Positions 54,936-63,519 are shown, counted from the first letter of the stretch. The stretch: 64,000 nt of DNA from Verrucomicrobiota bacterium (GCA_963205275.1 CAUJIH010000106.1:22673-86672), one strand, 5' to 3'. Notes: generated by a model from the sequence alone, not told the origin. Translations and numbers: made by a program.

Positions 54936-54989
54936 CGCTAACACGTAAATATCGTAAGCGATTTAAAACATTTTTGTGAAATATTTCAC
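54936..54989 (-). promoter_or_regulatory. Probable hicAB promoter with overlapping palindromic operators
   Basis: On the minus strand TTCACA (54975-54980) and TACGAT (54951-54956) are spaced 18 bp, in the right place for hicA at 54923. A 14-bp perfect palindrome GTGAAATATTTCAC (54976-54989) covers the -35 box. A second imperfect inverted repeat (CGCTAAC at 54936-54942, GTAAGCG at 54954-54960) covers the -10 box. This layout is what autoregulation of a toxin-antitoxin operon would need. Confidence 0.5.
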
Positions 54990-55070
54990 GAAAATTGTCC
55001 GAGTTCCAGCCTCTCATCCACCGTTCGCCTGTCGAACTTGGCGAGTCAATGGCTTCCCCTACCAGAGCAC

Positions 55071-56405
55071 TCACACCGCCGCCAAGCACTGCTCTCGCTC
55101 GTTCTCCTGACAATCCACGATCAGTGCTACGCAGGAATCGCCATAGATATTGACTGCCGTGCGCGACATATCGAGCAGCCGATCCACAGATAGCAGAGCA
55201 GCGATGGCGACTTCTGCATTCGGAATCGCCGAGTTCTTCAGAATAATGAGGATGGCCACCATAGAGGCTGAGGGAATGCCCGCTACCCCGACACTGGTGA
55301 GCAGGGCGGAGAGCACGATAATCAACTGCTGCCCGAATCCCAGATGCATCCCCATCACCTGAGCGACGAAAATCACGGCCACACACTCATAGAGAGCCGT
55401 GCCGTTCATGTTCACGGTGGCTCCGAGCGGGAGAGTGAAACCGGAGACCTTTTTCGACACTCCAGCGTTTTCCTCTGTGCATCGCATCGTCACCGGCAAG
55501 GTAGCGGAGGAGGAAGCGGTAGAAAAGGCCGTGAACAGAGCCTCGCGCATGTGCTTGAGGTGCGACCACCCATTTCGTCCGCTGAGCCAGCCGGTAATGA
55601 CGGGCATGACGAGGAAAAGATGCAGGGAGAGAGCCAGAAGTACCGTCACGAAATACTTGCCGAGCTGGATGAAGAGGCCTCCGCCCGACTCATAGACGAC
55701 AGGCAGAATCAGGCCGAAGACGCCGATGGGAGTCAGTACCATGATCCAGTTCGTCAGTACGATCATCGCGTCATTCGTCGCGTTAAATACATCCGTCAGA
55801 GGGCGAACTCGATCATGAGGCAAGGCAGTCATCGCGACGCCGAAGAGGATACAAAAGAATATCAGCGCCAGCAGATTCCCATTATCAGCGGCTGCGGTGA
55901 AAATATTCTCCGGAATCATGCGCTCGAAGAAGACCGCCATCTGGCGAATGAACCCTCCCTCCAGCGCATCACTATTCAGAACCTTCGGGGGAGCCGCCGC
56001 CTGGGATGCCTGATGGTGAAATGCCGCGGCAATGGCCTCATTCGGCTTTCCATTCTGAAGCCCTGGTCGAATGATATTGACGAGACTCAAGCCGATAAAA
56101 ATGGCAATCACCCCGGTGATCATATAGAGAGCCATCGTCTTGCCGAGCAATCGACCAAAGCCCTTGACTCCATGAAGACTAGCGATCCCAGCGATGATGG
56201 AGCTAGCGACCAGCGGGACGATGATCATCTTCAGCGCCAACATGAAGAGATTCCCGATGTACCCCGCAGTCCTAACTAAAGCGTGAATAAAAATCATCTT
56301 GCCACTGTCCGCCGCTGCATCACGAGCCAGATACCGTGCGGCAAGGGCGAGTAGAGTGGCGGAGATGAGGGCGATGAGAATCTGCCAGTGGGGCTTTAAT
56401 TTCAT
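55071..56405 (-). CDS. Dicarboxylate/amino acid:cation symporter (DAACS family)
   Basis: A 444-residue membrane carrier with 8 or more helices. Family motifs are FMLALKMIIVPLVASSIIAG, the Ser-rich hairpin FTAFSTASSSATLPVTMRC, then FTLPLGATVNMNGTALYE and TSVGVAGIPSASMVAILIIL. These are the substrate- and Na/H-binding signatures of GltP/DctA-type proteins, which import glutamate, aspartate or C4-dicarboxylates. The substrate cannot be chosen. The gene stands alone, 87 bp from the hydroxyacid dehydrogenase. Confidence 0.93.
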   Translation of the reverse strand: MKLKPHWQILIALISATLLALAARYLARDAAADSGKMIFIHALVRTAGYIGNLFMLALKMIIVPLVASSIIAGIASLHGVKGFGRLLGKTMALYMITGVIAIFIGLSLVNIIRPGLQNGKPNEAIAAAFHHQASQAAAPPKVLNSDALEGGFIRQMAVFFERMIPENIFTAAADNGNLLALIFFCILFGVAMTALPHDRVRPLTDVFNATNDAMIVLTNWIMVLTPIGVFGLILPVVYESGGGLFIQLGKYFVTVLLALSLHLFLVMPVITGWLSGRNGWSHLKHMREALFTAFSTASSSATLPVTMRCTEENAGVSKKVSGFTLPLGATVNMNGTALYECVAVIFVAQVMGMHLGFGQQLIIVLSALLTSVGVAGIPSASMVAILIILKNSAIPNAEVAIAALLSVDRLLDMSRTAVNIYGDSCVALIVDCQENEREQCLAAV

Positions 56406-56492
56406 AGGCGGTCAGTGACACATGGGAATTAAACCTTCCATTAAGAGCGCAAAGAAGGAAGCTTGGCGAGACTTTTTCCAGAACCGTCGCAC

Positions 56493-57455
56493 TCAGACCA
56501 CACGATTTCTATCCTGCCCTGCTCGGAATGCCTCGATATTCGCGACTACGCTATCCAGCAGCCGCTGACGAGCTTCCACCGCGCTCCAAGCGATGTGTGG
56601 AGTGATCAGGAGATTGTCCATTCCCCCTGCGACGGCCTGAAGGAAAACGTGATTTGCTGGAGGCGGCTCTACATCGAGCACATCGACAGCAGCAGCTTGG
56701 ATTCGTTTGGTGCGCAGAGCTTCTATCAGAGCGGATTCGTCGATCAGGCCACCGCGCCCTGTGTTGATCAAGATAGCATTCGTTTTCATCATCGCCAGAG
56801 TCGTCGAATTAATGAAATGCTGAGTCTCGGGAGTGAGCGGACAGTGTAGGGAGACGACATCAGAGGCAGCGAAAAACTGTTCTCGACTCAAGCGGGGAAT
56901 CTCACCTTCTGTTACCGATCCTTCACGCTCCAAGGCAATCACCGTCATTCCGAAAGCTCTAGCAATCCGTGCTACAGCGCGACCGATCGCCCCGACACCT
57001 ACGATCCCCAGCGTTTTCCCAGCCAATTCGGAAATCGGGTAGTCCAAACGAGTGAAATGTGGTGATTCAGCCCACTTTCCCGGCTCCGCAGCGTACTGAT
57101 GAATGTGAGTGAACAGATTTAGCAGACAGGTGAATACGTGCTGGGCCACTGCCTCGGTGCTGTATCCGGGGACATTGCAGACGGCGATTTCGCGTTGGCG
57201 TGCAGCGTCGAGATCGATATTGTTGACTCCCGTCGCTACGACCTGGATCAGACGTAACTGCGGAGCAGCATCCATCTCCTCAGCACGGAGAATCGCCTTG
57301 TTAGTCAAAGCGATTTCGGCGTCTCCGAGGCGTTGGCGAGTTTCTTCACGGCTACTCGTGCCGTAGCAGCGCAGTCGCCCGAGCGACTCTAACGCCCTGA
57401 AGTCGATATCCTCGCGATCCACAGTATCACGGTCGAGGAAGACGAGGGTGCTCAT
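56493..57455 (-). CDS. D-2-hydroxyacid dehydrogenase (glycerate dehydrogenase-like)
   Basis: A 320-residue NAD-dependent enzyme. Motifs are IQVVATGVNNIDLDAA, GIVGVGAIGRAVARIARAFG, VVSLHCPLTPETQHFIN, LINTGRGGLIDESALIEAL, AAVDVLDVEPP and the catalytic His in LITPHIAWSAVEAR. The subgroup resembles hydroxypyruvate reductase/glycerate dehydrogenase (HprA), but other D-2-hydroxyacids are possible. The gene lies 33 bp after ribH and may be the last gene of the cupin-ribBA-ribH run. Confidence 0.88.
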   Translation of the reverse strand: MSTLVFLDRDTVDREDIDFRALESLGRLRCYGTSSREETRQRLGDAEIALTNKAILRAEEMDAAPQLRLIQVVATGVNNIDLDAARQREIAVCNVPGYSTEAVAQHVFTCLLNLFTHIHQYAAEPGKWAESPHFTRLDYPISELAGKTLGIVGVGAIGRAVARIARAFGMTVIALEREGSVTEGEIPRLSREQFFAASDVVSLHCPLTPETQHFINSTTLAMMKTNAILINTGRGGLIDESALIEALRTKRIQAAAVDVLDVEPPPANHVFLQAVAGGMDNLLITPHIAWSAVEARQRLLDSVVANIEAFRAGQDRNRVV

Positions 57456-57488
57456 GAGAGAATGAAAAAATGAGTCTTCGATTATGAA

Positions 57489-57980
57489 TCAAAATCCACC
57501 GAGAGTCTCATCAAGGTGGTACGATAGCTGCATCATCGCGACGGCGGCTTCGGCGGCTTCTCGCCCACGATTGATCTTTTCGCCTAGGGTCCGTTCCTCC
57601 GCCTGCTGCTCATTCTCGACCAAAAGAACCTCATGGATCAGGGGCACTTGAGTCTCGACGGTGGTTTTCAGCAGTCTCTGTGTAATCGCATTCGCGATAA
57701 GATCCGCGTGAGCAGTCGCTCCGCGAATGATGACTCCAAGCGCGATGACTGCCAGAGGATCGGGCATGCTCAACGCGAGCCTATTGGCGATCATCGGAAT
57801 CTCAAATGCTCCGGGCACACGGACGACTTTGATGAAGAGATTCTGTCCGAGTTCACGCAGTCTGTTACTCGCAGCCTCGACCATCGCATCTGTGTATCGC
57901 GAATTGTATTGGCTGGCGACGATGTAAACCGTTCCGATTCGATTTGTAGTTATGGTGCCTTCAGGAGCATACGTAGACAT
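57489..57980 (-). CDS. ribH: 6,7-dimethyl-8-ribityllumazine synthase
   Basis: This gives 163 residues from the ATG at 57980. The enzyme joins the ribulose-derived four-carbon unit to the pyrimidine in riboflavin synthesis. Substrate-site motifs are IVASQYNSRYTDAMVEAA, VVRVPGAFEIPMIANRLA and VIALGVIIRGATAHADLIA with the catalytic His. The C-terminus GREAAEAAVAMMQL is normal. It lies 53 bp downstream of ribBA and is probably co-transcribed with it. Confidence 0.96.
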   Translation of the reverse strand: MSTYAPEGTITTNRIGTVYIVASQYNSRYTDAMVEAASNRLRELGQNLFIKVVRVPGAFEIPMIANRLALSMPDPLAVIALGVIIRGATAHADLIANAITQRLLKTTVETQVPLIHEVLLVENEQQAEERTLGEKINRGREAAEAAVAMMQLSYHLDETLGGF

Positions 57981-58033
57981 GCCGCGAAGGTAGAAGATCA
58001 CCAGCCTTTTGGCAAGGCTCTGTGAAAGCCTCT

Positions 58034-59236
58034 TTACAGAGTGTGCCCCATCCTAGACTTCTTCGTGTCCAGATAGCGCGCATTGTCCTTATTCGGCTGA
58101 ATGCGAAGAGGCACTTGTTCCACGATCTCCAACTTGTGGCCCTCCAGCCCGACGATTTTGCGTGGATTATTCGTCATCAGACGGATTTTCCGGACGCCCA
58201 GATCGTAGAGAATCTGCGCCCCCATTCCGTAGTCGCGCAGATCGGGCGGAAAACCGAGCTTCTCATTCGCTTCGACCGTATCCAGACCCTGTTCCTGCAG
58301 CTTGTAGGCACGGATTTTATTGATCAGTCCTATCCCGCGTCCCTCTTGACGCATATAGACGAGAACCCCGGCACCTTCCTCCTCAATTTGCCGCAGCGCG
58401 GTGTGAAGCTGACTGCCGCAGTCACACCGACGAGACCCGAAGACATCTCCGGTGAGGCACTCGGAATGGACGCGGACCAGAATCGCCTCTTCTGGATGGA
58501 TTTCTCCTTTCACCAGAGCGAGATGATGCTCGTCAGGATCGAGACGGCTGCCGTAAGCAACGAGTCGAAAGCTCCCATAATCGGTAGGCAGAGCGACCTC
58601 CTCGATGCGCTCGATCAGTTTCTCCGAATTGCGACGATAATCGATCAGCGATTCAATCGTGCCGATGCGCAGCCTATGGCGCTCGGCGAAGGCGATTAAC
58701 TCCGGCAGACGAGCCATGCTGCCATCCTCATTGAGAATTTCGCAGATTACCCCGGCTGGTTCTAATCCTGCTAATCGAGCCAGATCAACAGCGGCCTCCG
58801 TGTGTCCGGCACGACGCAGCACACCACCCTGCTTCGCCTGAAGCGGCAGAATATGCCCCGGACGCACCAGATCGGCAGGCTCCGACAGAGGATCCGCCAG
58901 CACTTGGGCCGTCCGCGCGCGATCCGCCGCGCTAATTCCCGTGGTAACTCCTTCCGCTGCATCAACGGCGACTGTGAAATTCGTCCCGTGCGCCTCAGTA
59001 TTGCGACGCACCATCAGCGGAAGCCCCAATCGCTCTGCCACTTCCTGCGAGATCGGTGCACAGATAAGTCCACGGCCATGAGTCGCCATGAAGTTGATCG
59101 TCTCGGGGGTGGCCTTCGATGCAGCACAGATCAAGTCGCCTTCGTTTTCGCGGCTTTCGTCATCGACGATGATAACCATGCGGCCGCTGCGAATATCAGC
59201 GATCAGATCTTCGACGGAACTAAAAGGAGAGGACAT
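58034..59236 (-). CDS. ribBA: Bifunctional 3,4-dihydroxy-2-butanone-4-phosphate synthase / GTP cyclohydrolase II
   Basis: A 400-residue fusion. The N-terminal RibB half has [32 protein letters not shown] and [12 protein letters not shown]. The C-terminal RibA half has [21 protein letters not shown], which provides the zinc cysteines, then [19 protein letters not shown]. The two halves provide both committed precursors of riboflavin. No FMN riboswitch is evident in the 57 bp upstream. The gene may be transcribed together with the upstream cupin gene and downstream ribH. Confidence 0.96.
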   Translation of the reverse strand: MSSPFSSVEDLIADIRSGRMVIIVDDESRENEGDLICAASKATPETINFMATHGRGLICAPISQEVAERLGLPLMVRRNTEAHGTNFTVAVDAAEGVTTGISAADRARTAQVLADPLSEPADLVRPGHILPLQAKQGGVLRRAGHTEAAVDLARLAGLEPAGVICEILNEDGSMARLPELIAFAERHRLRIGTIESLIDYRRNSEKLIERIEEVALPTDYGSFRLVAYGSRLDPDEHHLALVKGEIHPEEAILVRVHSECLTGDVFGSRRCDCGSQLHTALRQIEEEGAGVLVYMRQEGRGIGLINKIRAYKLQEQGLDTVEANEKLGFPPDLRDYGMGAQILYDLGVRKIRLMTNNPRKIVGLEGHKLEIVEQVPLRIQPNKDNARYLDTKKSRMGHTL

Positions 59237-59293
59237 AGGGGCAATACAGATAAAGGGATCAGGTTCGGCTCTTGATGACTTTTCTCTGACTGA

Positions 59294-59683
59294 TTACGCA
59301 GGAAACTCATCAGCAGGGTCAAATTTAGGAACAGGAATATTCAGAATTTTTAGATTCTGCCCCACCGCTCGATGACGACAACCCGGCTGGATCAGAATCG
59401 CAGTACCCGGCGTAAGAGGATGACTCCCTCCATCCAACTCGATGTGACCCTCGCCCTCCAAGACGTAATACAACTCAGTGGTTTTTTTGTGGTAGTGCAG
59501 TTCACTGTCCTGCTTAATCTCCACCAGATGCATCGAGGCGACATCATTGGCCTCATTCATAAACGCCCGCCGCGCCTGCCCACAGGGACAGGGCGTGGGG
59601 ATCAGGTCAGCCAGACGACTGATCTGATAACGAGCGCCGATCTGTTCGACGGGATTCACGAGAGTCTGCAAATCGGAGTCCAT
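59294..59683 (-). CDS. Cupin-domain protein
   Basis: A 129-residue protein with a single cupin barrel. Metal-site motif 1 is [19 protein letters not shown] and motif 2 is [16 protein letters not shown], which include the conserved His and Glu residues. A CPC motif ([10 protein letters not shown]) precedes the barrel. No substrate is suggested. It is upstream of ribBA by 57 bp on the same strand. Confidence 0.85.
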   Translation of the reverse strand: MDSDLQTLVNPVEQIGARYQISRLADLIPTPCPCGQARRAFMNEANDVASMHLVEIKQDSELHYHKKTTELYYVLEGEGHIELDGGSHPLTPGTAILIQPGCRHRAVGQNLKILNIPVPKFDPADEFPA

Positions 59684-59769
59684 GCGCTACATTACTCCGG
59701 GGATTGCAGATTCCCATTTGAAAAGCACGGATCGTGATTGTTCTTGTATCCGCCTCCGTTTTTCGCATT

Positions 59770-60576
59770 ATGAAATTACTTTTCTCACCGCATCGATCTT
59801 TCGCTTTTCTGCTACTGCTTTTCCTCAGCGCCTGCGGAGAAAAGCCAGCGACCTCTGATGAAGCCATCTCCCCGCCACAGACGCAGGCGACGGAGGCTAC
59901 ACCCAGTCCCCCTCAGGCTAAAGAATCAGATCCGGATGCTCCCATCATGATCGCAGCCGGCAAAGACGAAAAAGAAATTCCACTGTCCATACCCAGCACT
60001 CCTCCCACATCTCCGACGACAGTTCCTCCGAGTCAGCCGGGATCGCGTCCACTCACGAATGAGGAGCAAAAAGTAGTCATCGACCGCATCCTCGCTGAGA
60101 GTGCTCAGCACCAAGCTGAAGGCTTGGGCAATGGCACGGTAAAAGTCAACGGGGCCTGGCATTATACCGGCTACAGCACGCTCTCCCCAAATCCCGAAGC
60201 AGCGATCGAAGCCCGACTGGTGGCTGTCGACATCACGATCTCCGGTCATACCCCGTGGTTCGACATGGATGACATCGAGATCGCAGATGGAGCAGTGGAA
60301 GTCAGCTATGGGAGCGATGCACAGATCGAGCCACTCCAGTCCGACGGCAGCCTCATGGCGGATGATGCGATGATCCCAGCGGCTCCACTCGCTTCACGTT
60401 GGCTGCTGATCTACGCCTACCCCAAATCCTCCCCATCCTTTCGTCTCTATTACTGGGGGAAAAACCTGACGCCGACACCTGTGGCTTTTGGCGAAAGCAG
60501 GCTTTCCCTCCCCTACCCTCCTATCGAACCCGAACCCGCCGAACCCGAACCGTCCACGACTCCGGCAGCTCCGTGA
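59770..60576 (+). CDS. Hypothetical lipoprotein with Pro-rich linker
   Basis: This gives 268 residues from the ATG at 59770. The lipobox is LFLSACGEK, so the protein is likely lipid-anchored. A Pro/Ser/Thr-rich linker (about 25-95) leads to a domain I do not recognise (VAVDITISGHTPWFDMDDIE, SRWLLIYAYPKSSPSFRLYY). The C-terminus is a PEP repeat (EPEPAEPEPSTTP). The TGA stop (60574-60576) lies in the sequence CCGTGATTTGCAA, which recurs before the second repeat copy. The present C-terminus may thus have been set by insertion of the repeat unit. Confidence 0.8.
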   Translation: MKLLFSPHRSFAFLLLLFLSACGEKPATSDEAISPPQTQATEATPSPPQAKESDPDAPIMIAAGKDEKEIPLSIPSTPPTSPTTVPPSQPGSRPLTNEEQKVVIDRILAESAQHQAEGLGNGTVKVNGAWHYTGYSTLSPNPEAAIEARLVAVDITISGHTPWFDMDDIEIADGAVEVSYGSDAQIEPLQSDGSLMADDAMIPAAPLASRWLLIYAYPKSSPSFRLYYWGKNLTPTPVAFGESRLSLPYPPIEPEPAEPEPSTTPAAP

Positions 60577-60590
60577 TTTGCAATGTTCTC

Positions 60591-60730
60591 AACCACGAAT
60601 TACACGAAAAGCACGAACCTGATAGGCTTCGTTGGATTTTGAGTTCCTGAAAGTGGAATGAAGAGCGAGGAGAGCCGCGTCAACAAATCCAAATAAAAAA
60701 ATGTTCGCGTGGTTCGCGTGGTTCGTGGTT
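60591..60730. repeat. 141-bp TIR repeat, copy 1
   Basis: A 140-bp element begins AACCACGAATTACACG and ends GTTCGCGTGGTTCGTGGTT. The ends form imperfect terminal inverted repeats. A conserved ~30-bp right flank (CCAACTTGCCGG...CTGCT) follows. Its left flank shares CCGTGATTTGCAA with copy 2. Confidence 0.9.
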
Positions 60731-60754
60731 AAAAAACCAACTTGCCGGACGTCC

Positions 60755-60869
60755 TGCTACTCTTTCCCACTTGTCGCGGCCCGAGCAGAGCCACCACCAG
60801 CGTATCACTCAGAGCTGTCTCCAGAGCATACCACTTGTGGCGGGGAAAAAACGTAGTCGACGAATCCAT
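60755..60869 (-). pseudogene. Truncated 5' copy of the AAA/DUF4143 ATPase gene (fragment 1)
   Basis: The frame starts at the ATG at 60869 and repeats the first 38 residues of the ATPase at 61178-62425 with few changes (FFPRHKWYALETALSDTLVV, then LLGPRQVGKSS). It ends within the Walker A motif and runs straight into the right flank of repeat copy 1. The Walker A lysine is kept but everything downstream is missing. Confidence 0.85.
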
Positions 60870-60884
60870 ATCAACTAAAATATT

Positions 60885-60951
60885 CACATAATTTGCAAGA
60901 TAGAACCTTCGTAATTTGCAAACTAGGAGCCCCGTGATTTGCAACGTTCTC
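60885..60951 (-). repeat. Three 23-bp iterons before ATPase fragment 1
   Basis: Units at 60885-60907, 60908-60930 and 60931-60951 share the core TAATTTGCAAACTAG. The last one merges into the left end of repeat copy 2. The array lies on the 5' side of the fragment. Confidence 0.8.
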
Positions 60952-61092
60952 AACCACGAACCACACGAAAAGCACGAACCTGATAGGCTTCTCTGGATTT
61001 TGGATTTCGAAAAGTGGAAGGAGGATCGAGAAGGGTCGCGTCAGCACACCCAAACGAAAAAAATGTTCGTGTGGTTCGCGTGGTTCGTGGTT
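60952..61092. repeat. 141-bp TIR repeat, copy 2
   Basis: A full copy with left end AACCACGAACCACACGAAAA and right end TTCGCGTGGTTCGTGGTT. It lies between fragment 1 and the 3' end of the intact ATPase gene. The internal sequence (GATAGGCTTCTCTGGATTTT) is nearly the same as in copies 3-5. Confidence 0.92.
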
Positions 61093-61177
61093 AAAAAACC
61101 AACTTGCCGGGCGTCCTGCTGCCAAAGCAGTGTCAGGCCACAGTGCCCCACAGCGCTCCGCACCAAATCCACCCGTT

Positions 61178-62425
61178 TCACAGCTCCCACAGTTTGGCTA
61201 GGGGAACAGCTAGAAACCGTCCCCCGCTTAGCGAAAACGTGCTGGTGCCGGTATAAAAGATAAGTCCTCCGGCAAAGGATCTCCCCACCGCCTTGGCAAG
61301 AGCCTGCAAGCCCTTCGTATCAGCCTCGGTGACACTTTGCGCAGCCTTTACCTCGATTCCCCATGTTTTCCCGCGGTATCCAACCACACAATCCACCTCC
61401 GCCCCATTCTGGTCTCGATAATGAGAAAGGACGATCTCCGGATCCGTCCAATCTGCCTGAGCACGCAACTGCTGGATCACCATGGATTCGAGCAAGTGGC
61501 CAAAGATAGTCCGCTTGGCATTCCAGTCGTCCTCGGTCAATCCCAACAGGGTGGCCGCTATACCGCTGTCCACCACATGAATCTTAGGAGATTTTACTAG
61601 TCGTTTGGCGGCGTTCTGGTGCCAGGCCGGAAGGCAGTGGATGAGAAAAAGTCGCTCGAGAACTTGTAAGTAGTGGTCCACCGTGGCCCGTGCGATTCCG
61701 AGTGTCCGACTGACGATATTTACATTGAGTAGTGAGCCAGTCTGATGGGCCAAGTAGCCGAGGAGTCTACGCAGGCTATGGATATCACGAATCTTCGCCA
61801 CATCGTGGACATCACGCTCCAACACGGCACGCAGGTATTGGCGGTGCCAGCTTCGAGCACGAGCCGGAGTGCGCGAACAGGCCTCGGGAAAGCCGCCTCG
61901 TATGATGCGTCGAACGATGGAAACAGCGGAGGCAGCATCGGCGAGGCGCAGTTCTGCATGGAGTTCACCCGCGAAAAGAGTAGAGAAAAATGCGCCGGGA
62001 GCGCCTTCCTTTTCAGCCTCAGTGAGCGGGTGCAGATAGATCACCTCCATACGTCCGGCCAAGGACTCGCTAAGGTCCGGCAATAGTAGGAGATTAGCAG
62101 AACCCGTGAGCAGAAAACGCCCGGGGCTACGATCTCGATCCACAGCCACCTTGATCGCTCGGAGAAGCTCGGGCACGCGCTGAACCTCGTCCAGAGTGAC
62201 CACCGGCGGCAGGCTGGCCACGAAGCCCGCCGGATCAGCGAGGGCGGTAGTGCCGTAGGGGACTTCATCGAGGTCGAATACGGGTCGATCTGGTGCCAGT
62301 TGCCAGGCCATGGTGCTCTTTCCCACTTGTCGCGGCCCGAGCAGAGCCACCACCGGCGTATCACTCAGAGCTGTCTCCAGAGCATACCGCTTGTGGCGAG
62401 GAAAAAACGTAGTCGGCGAATCCAT
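61178..62425 (-). CDS. AAA ATPase with DUF4143-type C-terminal domain
   Basis: The 415-residue protein starts at the ATG at 62425. The AAA_14-type ATPase domain has Walker A LLGPRQVGKSTMAWQLA, Walker B LPPVVTLDEVQRVPELL and sensor 1 RFLLTGSANLLLL. A winged-helix-like part (LLNVNIVSRTLGIARATVDH) leads to a DUF4143 nuclease-like end (LSHYRDQNGAEVDCVV, GIEVKAAQSVTEAD), whose E-V-D and E-V-K pattern recalls PD-(D/E)XK nucleases. The cellular role of such proteins is poorly known. It sits between repeat copies 2 and 3, and 5' fragments of the same gene lie on both sides. Confidence 0.88.
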   Translation of the reverse strand: MDSPTTFFPRHKRYALETALSDTPVVALLGPRQVGKSTMAWQLAPDRPVFDLDEVPYGTTALADPAGFVASLPPVVTLDEVQRVPELLRAIKVAVDRDRSPGRFLLTGSANLLLLPDLSESLAGRMEVIYLHPLTEAEKEGAPGAFFSTLFAGELHAELRLADAASAVSIVRRIIRGGFPEACSRTPARARSWHRQYLRAVLERDVHDVAKIRDIHSLRRLLGYLAHQTGSLLNVNIVSRTLGIARATVDHYLQVLERLFLIHCLPAWHQNAAKRLVKSPKIHVVDSGIAATLLGLTEDDWNAKRTIFGHLLESMVIQQLRAQADWTDPEIVLSHYRDQNGAEVDCVVGYRGKTWGIEVKAAQSVTEADTKGLQALAKAVGRSFAGGLIFYTGTSTFSLSGGRFLAVPLAKLWEL

Positions 62426-62440
62426 ATCAACTAAAACATT

Positions 62441-62553
62441 TACGTAATTTGTAAACTAGGAGCTTCGTGATCTGCAAACTAGAGACTTCGTGGTTTGCAA
62501 ACTAGGTGCTTCGTAATTTGTAAGATAGAATAGCCGGAATTTGTAATGTTTTC
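62441..62553 (-). repeat. 23-bp iteron array upstream of the intact ATPase gene
   Basis: Four 23-bp units (62441-62463, 62464-62486, 62487-62509, 62510-62532) and a fifth partial unit (62533-62553) share TTCGTAATTTGCAAACTAGG with substitutions. The central TTTGCAAA is palindromic. The array starts 15 bp upstream of the ATPase start codon and ends at repeat copy 3. The two truncated fragments carry three and two units at the same place. It could be an operator or binding array. Confidence 0.85.
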
Positions 62554-62694
62554 AACCACGAACCACACGAAAGGCACGAACCTGATAGGCTTCGCTGGAT
62601 GTTGGATTTCGGAAAGTGGAATGAAGAGCGAGGAGTGCCGCATCAACAAATCCAAATGAAAAAAATGTTCGTGTGGTTCGCGTGGTTCGTGGTT
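62554..62694. repeat. 141-bp TIR repeat, copy 3
   Basis: A full copy from AACCACGAACCACACG to TTCGCGTGGTTCGTGGTT. It flanks the iteron array of the intact ATPase on one side and ATPase fragment 2 on the other. The interior has the GAATGAAGAGCGAGGAG variant shared with copy 1. Confidence 0.92.
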
Positions 62695-62723
62695 AAAAAA
62701 CCAACTTGCCGGGAGTCCCGCTG

Positions 62724-62855
62724 CTAAAGCAGTGTCGGCATGGTGCTCTTTCCCACTTGTCGCGGCCCGAGCAGAGTCACCACCGGCGTATCACTCAGAG
62801 CTGTCTCCAGAGCATACCGCTTGTGGCGGGGAAAAAACGTAGTCGGCGAATCCAT
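62724..62855 (-). pseudogene. Truncated 5' copy of the AAA/DUF4143 ATPase gene (fragment 2)
   Basis: The frame from the ATG at 62855 matches the intact ATPase for 39 residues (one change, VVT for VVA), through Walker A (LLGPRQVGKSTM), then ends PTLL and TAG in repeat-flank sequence. The nucleotide identity stops at CATGGTG, essentially the same point as in fragment 1. Confidence 0.88.
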
Positions 62856-62870
62856 ATCAACTAAAATATT

Positions 62871-62914
62871 TACGTAATTTGCAAACTAGAGCCTTCGTAA
62901 TTTGCAATGTTCTC
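62871..62914 (-). repeat. Two 23-bp iterons before ATPase fragment 2
   Basis: Units at 62871-62893 and 62894-62914 carry the ACGTAATTTGCAAACTAGAG core. The second merges into repeat copy 4. Confidence 0.8.
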
Positions 62915-63055
62915 AACCACGAACCACACGAAAAGCTCGAACCTGATAGGCTTCGCTGGATTTTGGATTTCGGAAAGTGGAAGGAGGATCGAGAAGGGTC
63001 GCGTCAGCACACCCAAACGAAAAAAATGTTCGTGTGGTTCGCGTGGTTCGTGGTT
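62915..63055. repeat. 141-bp TIR repeat, copy 4
   Basis: A full copy nearly identical to copy 2 (shared GGATCGAGAAGGGTCGCGTC interior). Both ends are intact. The usual right flank (CCAACTTGCCGGGCGTCCTG) follows, and after it the similarity to the other units ends. Confidence 0.92.
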
Positions 63056-63378
63056 AAAAAACCAACTTGCCGGGCGTCCTGCTGCCAAAGCGGTTTCACT
63101 CGAATCTGACGGGGGATAATTTCCTTTCCATCCCTGAAATGATGGAATGGAATAAAATACCCGCCTGCAGGACAGGCGGGCTACGAGGCAGATGGCGCGG
63201 AGGCGCGACCCTCTCCGTCTACGCATGGGTCTCCAGTAAATCGCTAGGAGCCGATGGGTGCTGCCAAGGTTGAAATGATACGATCATTAGGAAACTGTGC
63301 AAGAGATGAAGTGAATGTGGCGAATGCAGAGCTGATGGATATGGGGGCTTGTTCTATTGCTCTGCTTGGACACCTTGC
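63056..63378. other. Gene-free stretch between repeat copies 4 and 5
   Basis: Apart from the right flank of copy 4 and a small palindrome at 63160-63180, I see no gene. Short open frames here have no recognisable content. Confidence 0.6.
63160..63180. repeat. Small REP-like palindrome
   Basis: CCCGCCTG and CAGGCGGG form an 8-bp perfect stem around a 5-nt loop CAGGA. The form resembles dispersed REP-like palindromes; only one copy is in the window. Confidence 0.5.
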
Positions 63379-63519
63379 AAGCACGAATCACACGAAAAGC
63401 ACGAACCTGATAGGCTTTGCTGGATTTTGGGAGCCTGAAAGTGGAATGAGGATCGAGAAGGGTCGCGTCAGCACACACAAACGAAAAAAATGTTCGCGTG
63501 GTTTGCGTGGTTCGTGGTT
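63379..63519. repeat. 141-bp TIR repeat, copy 5 (solo)
   Basis: A full-length copy with a slightly changed left end (AAGCACGAATCACACG) and right end GGTTTGCGTGGTTCGTGGTT. It has no ATPase fragment or iterons beside it, so the 141-bp element can exist on its own. Confidence 0.88.

Noticed and set aside
55344..56279. 311-codon plus-strand frame opposite the DAACS symporter
   Set aside because: Antisense to a clear transporter; His/Asp/Arg-rich without motifs.
59237..59293. Possible FMN riboswitch before ribBA
   Set aside because: Only 57 bp separate it from the cupin gene and the RFN-element conserved blocks are not visible.
62441..62553. CRISPR array
   Set aside because: The 23-bp units are directly adjacent with no spacers, and no cas genes are in the window.
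60591..63519. Short frames through the 141-bp repeats that read NHEPHEKHEPDR
   Set aside because: The open reading follows from the repeat composition and appears in several copies on both strands; there is no start site or domain.
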